Assembly (NCBI GenBank): GCA_002480645.1
Contig: DLCN01000025.1
Span: 55,499 to 119,498, forward strand
Source of the DNA: Balneolaceae bacterium UBA7797
GTDB taxonomy: Bacteria; Bacteroidota; Rhodothermia; Balneolales; Balneolaceae
Direction of reading: 5' to 3'
Length of the DNA stretch: 64,000 nucleotides
The notes below the pieces were generated by a model. The model was not told the origin of the DNA, ran no database searches, and worked only from the letters and a program-made list of their open reading frames with translations. The translations under genes were made by a program, and so were the position numbers. Numbering within the stretch: the first letter of the stretch is position 1; each line of letters begins with the position of its first letter. Below are positions 26,808-35,257 of this stretch, piece after piece.

Positions 26808-26832
26808 CTTATTTAAATGTAGTCTAAATAAG
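26808..26832 (-). promoter_or_regulatory. candidate iron-responsive operator of the feo operon
   Basis: CTTATTTA (26808-26815) and TAAATAAG (26825-26832) are perfect inverted repeats 9 bases apart, 18 bases before the first start codon. The minus strand reads TTTAGACTACATTTAAA inside it, similar in style to DtxR/MntR-family sites. The identity of the regulator is inference. Confidence 0.5.
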
Positions 26833-26907
26833 ATAAATATTTCTGAAGTTTAAATGAATCCTTTTTTTCAACCTTTATACTGAAAAATTTCAGGGATTAA
26901 TTACCGA

Positions 26908-27540
26908 TCAAAGCACCGTTTCCGGGTGAACCTCTTCAAAACCGTGGGGCGGCTTGTGCAGTGTCCAGGTCTCAAAAAAGAACTGCTTTTCGTTCTTCAG
27001 GCGCTTACCATTGATACTGAAAAAACGAAAACTATCGGGTAGTAACTTTTGCAGCGGGTAAAAGAAGGATGTGTAGATGTTCTTTCGGGTGAAGATATGA
27101 AGATCGAATCCGTTCGGAGCTTCTCTTTTGTAGAGTATGATCCACCCTTTCTCGAGCACATCCCGAAGCATCTGATGTGAAAATGAATGTACAATAACTG
27201 AGACTACTTCTTCATCGGATATTACCACGGCATCATTCAGATCAATGTTCCCGATGGCTGCTTTCAGTGAATCGTAACCTCCGGATTTTGTAGTAAACTG
27301 CATGCCATCGAAAGCTTCATCAAAAGCATTCATGATCTTATCATAGTGAGTGAGCTGATCGATGCCCACCGATCCAGATTCCAGATCAGTACCTGAAAAA
27401 TATAACGTTGAATAGGTAGGATCCGGTTTTGTGAACATCGTCAGCGGATCAGTATTTACCTGCTCATTCGCAGAAGGTGCTAATTCGTCCAGACGTTGGT
27501 CGTGATGGAATACTAATTTTAATATATCTGATTGAGGCAT
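26908..27540 (-). CDS. hypothetical protein
   Basis: A 210-residue soluble protein without signal peptide, membrane helix or recognised motif. The composition is normal for the genome and the reading frame is clean, with an ATG start and mixed alpha/beta character. Aromatic residues are frequent towards the end (FFYPLQKLLPDSFRFFSING). It is a single-gene unit between the feo operon and the hppA terminator, so context gives no function. I do not recognise a family. Confidence 0.65.
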   Translation of the reverse strand: MPQSDILKLVFHHDQRLDELAPSANEQVNTDPLTMFTKPDPTYSTLYFSGTDLESGSVGIDQLTHYDKIMNAFDEAFDGMQFTTKSGGYDSLKAAIGNIDLNDAVVISDEEVVSVIVHSFSHQMLRDVLEKGWIILYKREAPNGFDLHIFTRKNIYTSFFYPLQKLLPDSFRFFSINGKRLKNEKQFFFETWTLHKPPHGFEEVHPETVL

Positions 27541-27593
27541 GTTACCGTGGTTTTTTCTCTGCTGATAATTCGTACGTTATCAGTTTCAATAGT

Positions 27594-27632
27594 TAAAAAA
27601 AATCCCGGCTGCAATTTCTCGCAACCGGGATT
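27594..27632 (-). terminator. rho-independent terminator of hppA
   Basis: Arms AATCCCGG (27601-27608) and CCGGGATT (27625-27632), extended by TGC/GCA after one mismatch, around an 8-base loop. On the minus strand a run of eight T follows. Confidence 0.88.
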
Positions 27633-27651
27633 ATCTCCAATTTAAGATCTT

Positions 27652-29862
27652 TTAGATCATGGTCGCGATAACAAGCGCCACAACCGACATCAACTTAAGA
27701 AGAATATTAAGTGACGGACCGGAGGTGTCTTTGAAAGGATCACCTACTGTGTCACCAACCACACCGGCCTTGTGTGGATCGGAGCCTTTTCCGTATTCCA
27801 CGCCATCAATGGTTACACCTTCTTCGATCATTTTCTTCGCATTATCCCATGCACCACCGGCATTAGACTGGAACAGTGCCATGAGCACACCTGCTGAAGT
27901 TACACCGGCAAGCAATCCACCCAGCATCTGAGCACCTAATGTAGGATCATCACTGATGAATCCCGGTACAAAGCCAAATAATACAGGAACGATCACAGCC
28001 AGAAGACCCGGTAATACCATCTCTCGAATAGATGCAGTTGTTGAGATCTCCACACATTTTTCATACTCAGCTTTTCCGTCTGCTGCTTCAAAAGTGGCTT
28101 TGTCGGCATCACTCCAGTCATTGAAGTCTTTGTCTTCATTAGCATTCATTACATCAAGAGCCGCTTTCAGCTCAGGGATGGTTTTGAACTGTCGTCGAAC
28201 TTCTTCGATCATACTCATCGCTGCACGACCTACTGCCTGCATAGATAAAGCTGAGAATAGGAATGGTAACATTGCCCCTACAAAAAGAGCTGCCATCACA
28301 GAGGGTGAAGTCACATCAATGCCCGGAAGATTAACTTCGTGAGTAGCATTGTACGCAGTAACAAAAGCGGCAAAGAGAGCTAATGCAGTTAATGCAGCAG
28401 ATCCGATCGCGAAGCCTTTACCGATAGCTGCTGTGGTGTTTCCTACAGCATCCAGTTTATCGGTACGATCACGAACTTCACCGGGAAGTTCAGCCATTTC
28501 GGCAATACCACCTGCGTTATCAGAAACAGGACCGTAAGCATCAACAGCTAACTGAATTCCTGTATTTGCAAGCATACCTACTGCTGCGATCGCAATACCG
28601 TAAAGTCCGGCAAAACTATACGCACCAATAATTGCAATTGCGATAATGATGATTGGAATTGCAGTAGAGATCATTCCCACACCTAAACCGGCAATGATAT
28701 TTGTGGCTGATCCGGTTACGGATTGTTTCACGATTGAAAGCACCGGCTTGGTACCTGTACCGGTATAATGCTCGGTTACCAGACCGATCAACAATCCTGA
28801 AGCCAAACCAAAAATAGTAGCCCAGAATACGCCGTTGCTGGTGTAATCAATATTATTGAAAGTCCATTCTGCGGGTAACATCCATTTAATGAGGAAGTAA
28901 GAAGCCACTAACATAATACCTGCTGAAAGGAATTCACCCAGGTTCAGTGCTTTTTGCGGGTCACCACCTTCTTTTACACGTACAAAGAAGGTACCAATGA
29001 TCGAAGTCAGAATTCCTGTTCCGGCCAGAACCAACGGAAGTAATACTGCAGATAATCCTTCGAAGTTATCAGACCAACCCGGAATGGTCATAAATGCAGC
29101 ACCTAATACCATAGTACCAATAATAGATCCTACATAGGATTCAAAAAGATCGGCACCCATACCGGCAACATCCCCAACATTATCCCCTACGTTATCCGCA
29201 ATGGTTGCAGGGTTAAGCGGGTGATCTTCCGGAATACCAGCTTCAACTTTACCAACAAGGTCAGCTCCAACATCGGCTGCTTTTGTGTAAATACCACCAC
29301 CAACACGGGCAAAAAGAGCAATGGATGACGCACCAAATGAAAATCCGGTTACAACCGCCAGCACACGGTTAACAGCGTTGGCACCGTCAATTCCAAAAAC
29401 GTTTGAAAAAATAAAGAACAGTACAGACAAGCCAAGTACACCAAGACCAACCACGCCGAGTCCCATTACAGAACCTCCGGCAAATGCAACTTCAAGACCT
29501 TTACCCAGGCTTTCGCGTGCTGCGTGTGTGGTTCGAACGTTTGCTTTGGTCGCAACTTTCATCCCGATAAAACCGGCAAGACCGGAACTGATCGCACCAA
29601 CGATAAAGGAAATAGCAACCATCCAGCTGGATGTAACTGCATCGGCGCTGAAAGCAAGAATTGCAGCAACTACGATAACAAAGATTGCGAGTACCCGATA
29701 TTCAGCCTTCAGAAATGCCATAGCACCACTCGCGATACTATCTGCAATACGGCCCATTCTTTCGGTACCTACTTCTTGCTTGGTTACCCAAGAAGATTTA
29801 AATGCGGTGTAGAGAAGAGCAATAACTCCGGCCGCAATTGAGAAAAAGATTATGTTTTGCAT
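27652..29862 (-). CDS. hppA: membrane-bound pyrophosphatase (ion-pumping)
   Basis: Integral membrane pyrophosphatase of 736 residues with about 16 helices that couples PPi hydrolysis to H+ or Na+ export. The catalytic signature GGGIYTKAADVGADLVGKVE is followed by DHPLNPATIADNVGDNVGD; a second acidic site lies in AVDAYGPVSDNAGGIAEM, and DTVGDPFKDTSGPSLN near the end. The position that decides K+ dependence is Ala (GNTTAAIGKG), the K+-requiring type according to known family rules. Whether H+ or Na+ is pumped cannot be read reliably. It is monocistronic with its own terminator. Confidence 0.96.
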   Translation of the reverse strand: MQNIIFFSIAAGVIALLYTAFKSSWVTKQEVGTERMGRIADSIASGAMAFLKAEYRVLAIFVIVVAAILAFSADAVTSSWMVAISFIVGAISSGLAGFIGMKVATKANVRTTHAARESLGKGLEVAFAGGSVMGLGVVGLGVLGLSVLFFIFSNVFGIDGANAVNRVLAVVTGFSFGASSIALFARVGGGIYTKAADVGADLVGKVEAGIPEDHPLNPATIADNVGDNVGDVAGMGADLFESYVGSIIGTMVLGAAFMTIPGWSDNFEGLSAVLLPLVLAGTGILTSIIGTFFVRVKEGGDPQKALNLGEFLSAGIMLVASYFLIKWMLPAEWTFNNIDYTSNGVFWATIFGLASGLLIGLVTEHYTGTGTKPVLSIVKQSVTGSATNIIAGLGVGMISTAIPIIIIAIAIIGAYSFAGLYGIAIAAVGMLANTGIQLAVDAYGPVSDNAGGIAEMAELPGEVRDRTDKLDAVGNTTAAIGKGFAIGSAALTALALFAAFVTAYNATHEVNLPGIDVTSPSVMAALFVGAMLPFLFSALSMQAVGRAAMSMIEEVRRQFKTIPELKAALDVMNANEDKDFNDWSDADKATFEAADGKAEYEKCVEISTTASIREMVLPGLLAVIVPVLFGFVPGFISDDPTLGAQMLGGLLAGVTSAGVLMALFQSNAGGAWDNAKKMIEEGVTIDGVEYGKGSDPHKAGVVGDTVGDPFKDTSGPSLNILLKLMSVVALVIATMI

Positions 29863-29889
29863 AACTCCGTTTTGGTTAGTTAGTGATTT

Positions 29890-29904
29890 ACCGGTTTTTC
29901 CGGT
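29890..29904. other. short GC hairpin between pth and hppA
   Basis: ACCGG (29890-29894) and CCGGT (29900-29904) around five T. It may be a weak pth terminator or part of the hppA leader; no clear T run follows. Confidence 0.35.
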
Positions 29905-29907
29905 TGG

Positions 29908-30465
29908 TCAATTATAAAAATTCATGGCTTTCGCCAATCCCAGATGCACAAAAGCCAGTGTGGCCTCCTGTGCTTTTTGAACTGAAATATCCATTTCAAT
30001 TCGCTCGTCATTATTAAAAGAAGAAAGGACAAAGTCCACCTGTTGTCCTCTCTTAAAATCATTACCAATTCCTACCCGTAACCGGGCGAAATCTCTGGTA
30101 TTTAGCTTCTCAATGATATCGGCAATGCCATTATGGCCACCATCACTCCCGCCTGGTTTCATGCGTATGCTACCGACCGGGAGATTCAGGTCATCATAAA
30201 TGATGAGGCAATCCTTAATGTCTGTGCTGAAATGAGCTAAGGCTTTACGAACCGCAGATCCACTGCGGTTCATGAAATTGGTGGGTTTAATGAGCACCAA
30301 TTTTCTGCCTTTATACCGGCCTTCTGCTTTCACATAGGGCCCGTTTCCGGGCTCAAATGTAATCTTCAGGCTTTCAGCGATAGCATCAACTACCTCAAAA
30401 CCGATATTATGACGGGTGCCTTCATATTCCTGACCAACGTTTCCGAGCCCTACGATGACAGACAT
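29908..30465 (-). CDS. pth: peptidyl-tRNA hydrolase
   Basis: Frees tRNA from peptidyl-tRNAs dropped by the ribosome. At 185 residues it is the usual length. Visible are GLGNVGQEYEGTRHNIGF with the catalytic His, KPTNFMNRSGSAV, IYDDLNLPVGSIRMKPGGSDGGHNG and RLRVGIG. It is 21 bases downstream of rplY, and the prs-rplY-pth order is a common bacterial operon. Confidence 0.97.
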   Translation of the reverse strand: MSVIVGLGNVGQEYEGTRHNIGFEVVDAIAESLKITFEPGNGPYVKAEGRYKGRKLVLIKPTNFMNRSGSAVRKALAHFSTDIKDCLIIYDDLNLPVGSIRMKPGGSDGGHNGIADIIEKLNTRDFARLRVGIGNDFKRGQQVDFVLSSFNNDERIEMDISVQKAQEATLAFVHLGLAKAMNFYN

Positions 30466-30486
30466 ATGAATTCTCCCGTGCTACGA

Positions 30487-31152
30487 TTATTCTTCGGTAG
30501 CTTCTTCAGCTCCTTCTTCGCCTTCTGCTGCTTCCTCATCACCCTCTTCAGATGTGGTCTCTTCCTCATCGTCGAGAACGTCACTTACAAGCTTACCTTT
30601 TGGAGGACGGATAGTAACAATAGTTCTGTTTAAAGCATCGAGCGGGGTGATTCCGTCAAGTTCAAGATCACCTACGTGGAAGGATTGACCAATCTTCAGT
30701 GGTGTAACATCCACATCAAATTCTGCTACGATAAATTCAGGAAGTACACGAATACGCAGGAATTTCATCGGCTGGAACATACGTCCACCACCTTCAGTTA
30801 CACCACGGGCTGTTCCGTTGATACGGATAGGCACACGAAGAGTCACTTTATGATTATCGGATAACACATAGAAATCTGCGTGGATCGGACGATCAGTGAT
30901 CGGATCGAATTCAGTTCTTTTTAACAGAGTTTTATAGGTCTTTCCATCGATGGTAAGCTCTTGTAGTTTGGTCTGAGCTTTTCTGAGGATTTTCTCCAAC
31001 TCTAATTCATCCACTGAGAAGTGGATATTTTCTTTTACTTCGGGACCATAAAGTACAGCAGGCACTCTTTTTTGTGCTCTGAGTTCACGGTTTGCTTTTT
31101 TACTGAGCTCTCGCGGAGTCCCTTCAATTTTTACTAATTCTGGATATGCCAT
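30487..31152 (-). CDS. rplY: 50S ribosomal protein L25/general stress protein Ctc
   Basis: 5S rRNA-binding ribosomal protein in the long CTC form (221 residues). The N-terminal L25 domain shows RELSKKANRELRAQKRVPAVLYG and ends near ADFYVL; the second beta domain runs to about residue 185. The final 35 residues are a very acidic Glu-rich tail. It lies 23 bases after prs and before pth, most likely in one operon. Confidence 0.96.
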   Translation of the reverse strand: MAYPELVKIEGTPRELSKKANRELRAQKRVPAVLYGPEVKENIHFSVDELELEKILRKAQTKLQELTIDGKTYKTLLKRTEFDPITDRPIHADFYVLSDNHKVTLRVPIRINGTARGVTEGGGRMFQPMKFLRIRVLPEFIVAEFDVDVTPLKIGQSFHVGDLELDGITPLDALNRTIVTIRPPKGKLVSDVLDDEEETTSEEGDEEAAEGEEGAEEATEE

Positions 31153-31175
31153 TTTTTGGGTTTACTTAAGTCACA

Positions 31176-32108
31176 TTAATTATCAAACAAAGCACTGATG
31201 GTATCATTGGTATGGATACGCTGTATAGCTTCCGCAAATATATTTGCAACGCTCAGCACCTTGATCTTATCCGAAGGCTGGCGTAACGGAATGGTATCGG
31301 TTACCAATAATTCATCAATGGGCGAATCTTCAATTCGCTGAAAAGCCGGACCTGACAAAATCGGGTGAGTACACATTGCTTTAATATTCAATGCGCCACG
31401 CTCTTTCATAGCTGCAGCCGCATTTGTGAGCGTACCGGCGGTGTCGATTAAATCATCAACGATCAACACATTCTTCCCTGCCACTTCACCAATGATGTTC
31501 ATAATCTCTGATTCGTTCTGCTTGGGCCTTCTTTTATCGATAAAGGCTAAGCTGGCTCCGAGCGTTTTTGAAAAGGACCGGGCCATTTTCAAACTTCCCA
31601 CATCGGGAGCCACAACTACAAGATTATTGATAGGATGCTGGGTGAAATGATCGATAAATACCCTGCTTGCATATAAATGATCAAGAGGTATATCGAAAAA
31701 TCCCTGAATCTGTGCAGCATGCAAGTCCATAGTAAGCACCCTGTCGGCACCGGCTTCAACTAAAAGATTAGCCATCAGTTTGGAACCGATGGAAACGCGT
31801 GGCTGATCTTTACGATCCTGACGGGCGTATCCGAAATATGGAATAACCGCCGTTACACGTTTTACTGAAGCCCGCTTGGCGGCATCCAACATCAAAAGTA
31901 ATTCAATGATATTATCGCCGGTTGGAGGGGTGGGTTGAACGATGAAAATATCTTCGCCGCGAATACTTTGTTCGTACTTCACATAAATTTCGCCATCCGA
32001 GAATTGCTTGATGGTGACTTTACCCAAAGTGGTACCATACTCCTTAGCTATGGCACGTGCCAAGGCCGGATTACTGGTACCGGAGAATATTGCGAGAGGA
32101 CTTTCCAA
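31176..32108 (-). CDS. prs: ribose-phosphate pyrophosphokinase
   Basis: Makes PRPP from ribose 5-phosphate and ATP for nucleotide, His and Trp synthesis. At 310 residues it is full length: FSGTSNPALARAIAKEYG, FSDGEIYVKYEQSIRG, ARQDRK, the MDLHAAQIQGFFDIP flexible loop region, and the PRPP site VLIVDDLIDTAGTL. The start appears to be TTG at 32108: an in-frame stop lies four codons upstream and there is no earlier ATG or GTG. tRNA-Gln lies upstream with its own hairpin. Confidence 0.96.
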   Translation of the reverse strand: MESPLAIFSGTSNPALARAIAKEYGTTLGKVTIKQFSDGEIYVKYEQSIRGEDIFIVQPTPPTGDNIIELLLMLDAAKRASVKRVTAVIPYFGYARQDRKDQPRVSIGSKLMANLLVEAGADRVLTMDLHAAQIQGFFDIPLDHLYASRVFIDHFTQHPINNLVVVAPDVGSLKMARSFSKTLGASLAFIDKRRPKQNESEIMNIIGEVAGKNVLIVDDLIDTAGTLTNAAAAMKERGALNIKAMCTHPILSGPAFQRIEDSPIDELLVTDTIPLRQPSDKIKVLSVANIFAEAIQRIHTNDTISALFDN

Positions 32109-32149
32109 GTTGGTTTGCTAGCACTGAAAGATTCAGGATTACATAAAAC

Positions 32150-32177
32150 AAAAGGATGCATCCCAAGCCATCCTTTT
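32150..32177 (-). terminator. hairpin between tRNA-Gln and prs
   Basis: AAAAGGATG (32150-32158) and CATCCTTTT (32169-32177) are exact reverse complements around 10 bases. On the minus strand it follows tRNA-Gln and ends in a T-rich stretch; it could be the tRNA terminator or a prs leader attenuator. Confidence 0.75.
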
Positions 32178-32185
32178 GAGTGTTG

Positions 32186-32256
32186 TTGCCCGGGGAGGAC
32201 TCGAACCCCCACATACTGGACCAAAACCAGGTGTCCTGCCATTAGACGACCGGGCA
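32186..32256 (-). tRNA. tRNA-Gln (anticodon TTG)
   Basis: The minus strand folds into a complete cloverleaf: acceptor TGCCCGG/CCGGGCA, D arm GTCT/GGAC, anticodon loop TTTTGGT with TTG at the anticodon, and a T arm with TTCGAGT. The anticodon stem has one terminal C-T mismatch. The 3' CCA is not encoded. It lies upstream of prs. Confidence 0.95.
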
Positions 32257-32313
32257 ATATTTCGTGTCATCGACAGACTCCAAAGATATGGAGCCTTTCA
32301 AATTCAATCAAGA

Positions 32314-33456
32314 TTAAATTATCTTTTTTAATACCTCACATTCTGAACACCGCTTCTTCTTGCAATAACTCCTTAATTGATACACAGAACCCAGCTTATT
32401 TTGATAGCTTTCTGCCTTTGCCCCGGGGATACCGGATAATTGTTTTATGATAAATTCTGGCACCGGTGCCTCTAACGACATCCAGGCCTCAAACGACGCT
32501 TTCATTAACTGTGCATCATGAAAAAGGCTTCCCAGGAGATATTTTGCCGGTAAAAACACGGTACCGTAAAGGATCTCAGACCGGTGAGACCGTTTCAATC
32601 CGGATCTCCGGATCCAATCATTCCATTGTGCGTTAAAATCTGTACTGAACAACTCCTGCCCGGAAATATTATATACAAAGAAACTCAGCGCTACAGCCTC
32701 CTTTAGCCTTTTCTCGGGACGGTTATGAGGCCTCACTCCCTTTCTGTTCCACTTAATATTTCCTGTACCAAAGGCGAATGAAGCCGCTTTTTCCAGCGCA
32801 TGCTCATATTTCTCAAAACACTGCTCCCTGATCAGCCACTCTGCAGTTTCCCGCATAGACTCCCTGTTGTGCGTAATTCCAAAACCGTCGAAAACAGCCA
32901 TAATCAATGCATCTTTAAATGCGCTGTACGGACCTTTATCCGGGTTATAGAAACGGAGAATGGTATTTGTTTTCTCTTCGAAATACTCCCGGCCGGCTTT
33001 CTTCAATTGCTGCTCAAATGCATCTTCAGACAGGTACGACAAGGTACCACTACAAGGCATTACCTTTTTGTTATAATAGGCCTTTAAAAAACGGCTTAAT
33101 TCCTGATCGATGTGCGACAATAAATTCAACTCATCGGGAATGGCACCGTCATTCGAATGTATCTTTTCAGAACGACCTGCGATCACATGTAAGATCACGG
33201 TATTGTAGTTTTCATCAAGGTGATGCTGATGCCTGAACCAATCTCCGGCGTGTACATGTAGCTCTACAGCTCCATGCAAAGTGAGAGGGCCGATCTGGAT
33301 CTTTGCGTTCAGAAAATCCGGCCCATCTGTGGTATTCAGCTTTCCCGGGTCCAGTATCTTTACTGGTTTACCACCCGTGGTTCGTAACCCTTCCTTGTTC
33401 AGCAATTGCTGCTGCCACACCCATTGTAATATATCTTCGGAATAGCCGAAGCTCAT
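32314..33456 (-). CDS. DUF2851 family protein
   Basis: A 380-residue soluble protein of the Bacteroidota-typical DUF2851 family, recognised from SEDILQWVWQQQLLNK at the start, GPDFLNAKIQIGPLTLHGAVELHVHAGDW, and CSGTLSYL. The C-terminus has a Cys-rich end (YCKKKRCSECEVLKKI). The GPDF/ELH pattern suggests a metal-dependent site but the function is unknown. The start overlaps the stop of the YtxH gene by four bases (ATGA), so they are co-expressed. Confidence 0.85.
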   Translation of the reverse strand: MSFGYSEDILQWVWQQQLLNKEGLRTTGGKPVKILDPGKLNTTDGPDFLNAKIQIGPLTLHGAVELHVHAGDWFRHQHHLDENYNTVILHVIAGRSEKIHSNDGAIPDELNLLSHIDQELSRFLKAYYNKKVMPCSGTLSYLSEDAFEQQLKKAGREYFEEKTNTILRFYNPDKGPYSAFKDALIMAVFDGFGITHNRESMRETAEWLIREQCFEKYEHALEKAASFAFGTGNIKWNRKGVRPHNRPEKRLKEAVALSFFVYNISGQELFSTDFNAQWNDWIRRSGLKRSHRSEILYGTVFLPAKYLLGSLFHDAQLMKASFEAWMSLEAPVPEFIIKQLSGIPGAKAESYQNKLGSVYQLRSYCKKKRCSECEVLKKII

Positions 33457-33737
33457 GCATCTTCGAGTTCTTCGTCATTAAAATGCATTTCTTCTGTAGC
33501 GGAATACAGATCCGGTATGGCCTCTTTTATATTTTCAGAGATCTTTCCAATTCGCTTTTCACTTTCTTCGATCAATCTCTGACCTTTCAGTTCCACCCAT
33601 TGCTTAGCTTCTTCTCCGTGCTCACTTATCCATTCGCGGTTTTCTTTACCGCTTTTTGGCGCGATCAATAATCCGGTTACAAGCCCTGCAGTAAATGAAA
33701 CTACTGTAGTAAATATGGTACCTGCTATTCTGTTCAT
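33453..33737 (-). CDS. YtxH-domain membrane-anchored small protein
   Basis: A 94-residue protein: one N-terminal membrane helix (IFTTVVSFTAGLVTGLLIAP) followed by KSGKENREWISE and a long charged amphipathic helix. This is the YtxH/gas-vesicle-like layout found in many small stress proteins; the exact role is unknown. It is the first gene of a two-gene unit with the DUF2851 gene. Confidence 0.82.
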   Translation of the reverse strand: MNRIAGTIFTTVVSFTAGLVTGLLIAPKSGKENREWISEHGEEAKQWVELKGQRLIEESEKRIGKISENIKEAIPDLYSATEEMHFNDEELEDA

Positions 33738-33857
33738 CGTACTCGGATTTTTAATTGGTTAACACTGTTAATGTACAGCTTTAACAGCTAATTTAATGCA
33801 TCGTCTCCAAAATAGTGTAATAAAATCTTACCTTTCACCTAACCTAACTGAGTGACG

Positions 33858-34355
33858 ATGCAAAAACAGATCATTTTAATGGATAAAAATCATATCTCCC
33901 GAACCATCAAGCGACTGGCTATGCAGGTTTGGGAACAATTATCTGAAGACGATGATCTGATGATCTTTGGATTAAATAAACGTGGTTATGCAGTTGCATC
34001 GGAGCTATACTCTGTAATTAAGAAGGTCTCTGATCATTCTTCGGTAAATCTTTTCAGGTTTAACGTACACAGTAATTCTCAGCAAAATCTGCCTTCTACT
34101 ACAGAAAAGTTCGTCTTAATTGTGGATGATGTCATCTTCTCAGGCGAAAGCATGTTTAGTGCGCTTACTTCCATTTGCCACTCAAACAAACCTGATAAGA
34201 TCGAGGTTTTGTCATTGATCGATCGTGGTCATAGAACTTACCCGATCCATGCTGAATTAACCGGCATGAATGTACCTACAAAATTTGGCGAACATATTGA
34301 GGTGATACTCAATGATGAGGAACTCGAACAAGTGGTTCTCTTTAAAAACTCTTAA
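33858..34355 (+). CDS. PyrR-like phosphoribosyltransferase
   Basis: A 165-residue phosphoribosyltransferase. The PRPP-binding loop is VLIVDDVIFSGESMFSAL, close to the PyrR/uracil PRTase consensus but with Phe-Ser where Tyr-Thr is usual. GLNKRGYAVASEL near residue 40 is the phosphate loop. I use ATG at 33858 (MQKQIILM); a GTG two codons upstream is possible. PyrR proteins regulate pyrimidine genes or make UMP, but no pyr gene is adjacent. The next gene starts 25 bases later and may be co-transcribed. Confidence 0.85.
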   Translation: MQKQIILMDKNHISRTIKRLAMQVWEQLSEDDDLMIFGLNKRGYAVASELYSVIKKVSDHSSVNLFRFNVHSNSQQNLPSTTEKFVLIVDDVIFSGESMFSALTSICHSNKPDKIEVLSLIDRGHRTYPIHAELTGMNVPTKFGEHIEVILNDEELEQVVLFKNS

Positions 34356-34380
34356 ATCAATATCTACCAAGTCTAACAAT

Positions 34381-35256
34381 ATGAAGACCTTAAATATTTC
34401 TATTACCTTACTCACACTCCTGTTATTCAGTGTCCCTTTAACAGCGCAGACCATTGTTGTTCCGGAAGATCAGGAAGGGGATATACAAACCTGGATCGTA
34501 AACCTGAATGGCTCGCAAGCTTCTTACGACAACTGGTCGGAAGGGGGAGTGAACACCGTGAGCGGTACCTTTTCAACTATTTTCACCCATATGTACAGAA
34601 ATGAGCTCTTTGCCTATGGCTTTCGTGCCAATCTGCGTTATGGTCAATCCCGGATCGATGGTGATACCCGAAAATCAGATGATCTGATCGCATTACGGGG
34701 CCGGGCTACATATGGGTTCTCTAAGACGAGTAAATTCGCCGGTTACAGCGCTATCATGTTGCGTACTCAGTTTACCGACGGGTATGAATATGGTGCTAAA
34801 ATGAACCCTGTTGGTGGAGACTCTCTGATCTCCGGTTTTTTCGCACCGGCATATTTAACAGAAGGGGCCGGTATCACCTTTCAGGCTAATCCAAAATTAC
34901 AGGTTGAGGCAGGTTTGGCACTTAAACAAACCTTCATTAGTGATGGAGACCTTGCTCCAAATTACGGGTTAACACAGGGCGACACATTCAGGTCTGAGGG
35001 CGGTCTTACCACCGGTATCTCTTTCCAGTCTGATGTGGCTGAAAACATTAAATACTCCAGTAACCTCGAAACATTCACCAATTTCCTCATTCCGATCTCA
35101 CAAACTGATGTGTATTGGGCCAACGAATTGGTTGGGCAGATCAACTCGATTGTGAGTGCCTCATTCCAGTTTGAGTTGCGATATGACAATGATTTTTCCA
35201 GTGATCTTCAGATCAAACAGGTTCTTTCTGCCGGTATTAGTGTAAACCTGTACTAA
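34381..35256 (+). CDS. DUF3078 outer-membrane beta-barrel-like protein
   Basis: An exported protein of 291 residues. The true start is ATG at 34381 with a signal peptide (MKTLNISITLLTLLLF, cleavage after PLTAQ); a longer in-frame extension overlaps the upstream gene without support. The mature part opens with WIVNLNGSQASYDNWSEGG, the DUF3078 hallmark, then alternating strands with aromatic girdles and a C-terminal SAGISVNLY, as in outer-membrane barrels. The function is unknown. It ends just before the PLP decarboxylase. Confidence 0.85.
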   Translation: MKTLNISITLLTLLLFSVPLTAQTIVVPEDQEGDIQTWIVNLNGSQASYDNWSEGGVNTVSGTFSTIFTHMYRNELFAYGFRANLRYGQSRIDGDTRKSDDLIALRGRATYGFSKTSKFAGYSAIMLRTQFTDGYEYGAKMNPVGGDSLISGFFAPAYLTEGAGITFQANPKLQVEAGLALKQTFISDGDLAPNYGLTQGDTFRSEGGLTTGISFQSDVAENIKYSSNLETFTNFLIPISQTDVYWANELVGQINSIVSASFQFELRYDNDFSSDLQIKQVLSAGISVNLY

Positions 35257-35257
35257 G

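Noticed and set aside
34312..34380. Upstream extension of the DUF3078 gene
   Set aside because: It overlaps the phosphoribosyltransferase gene and would hide the signal peptide; ATG 34381 is correct.
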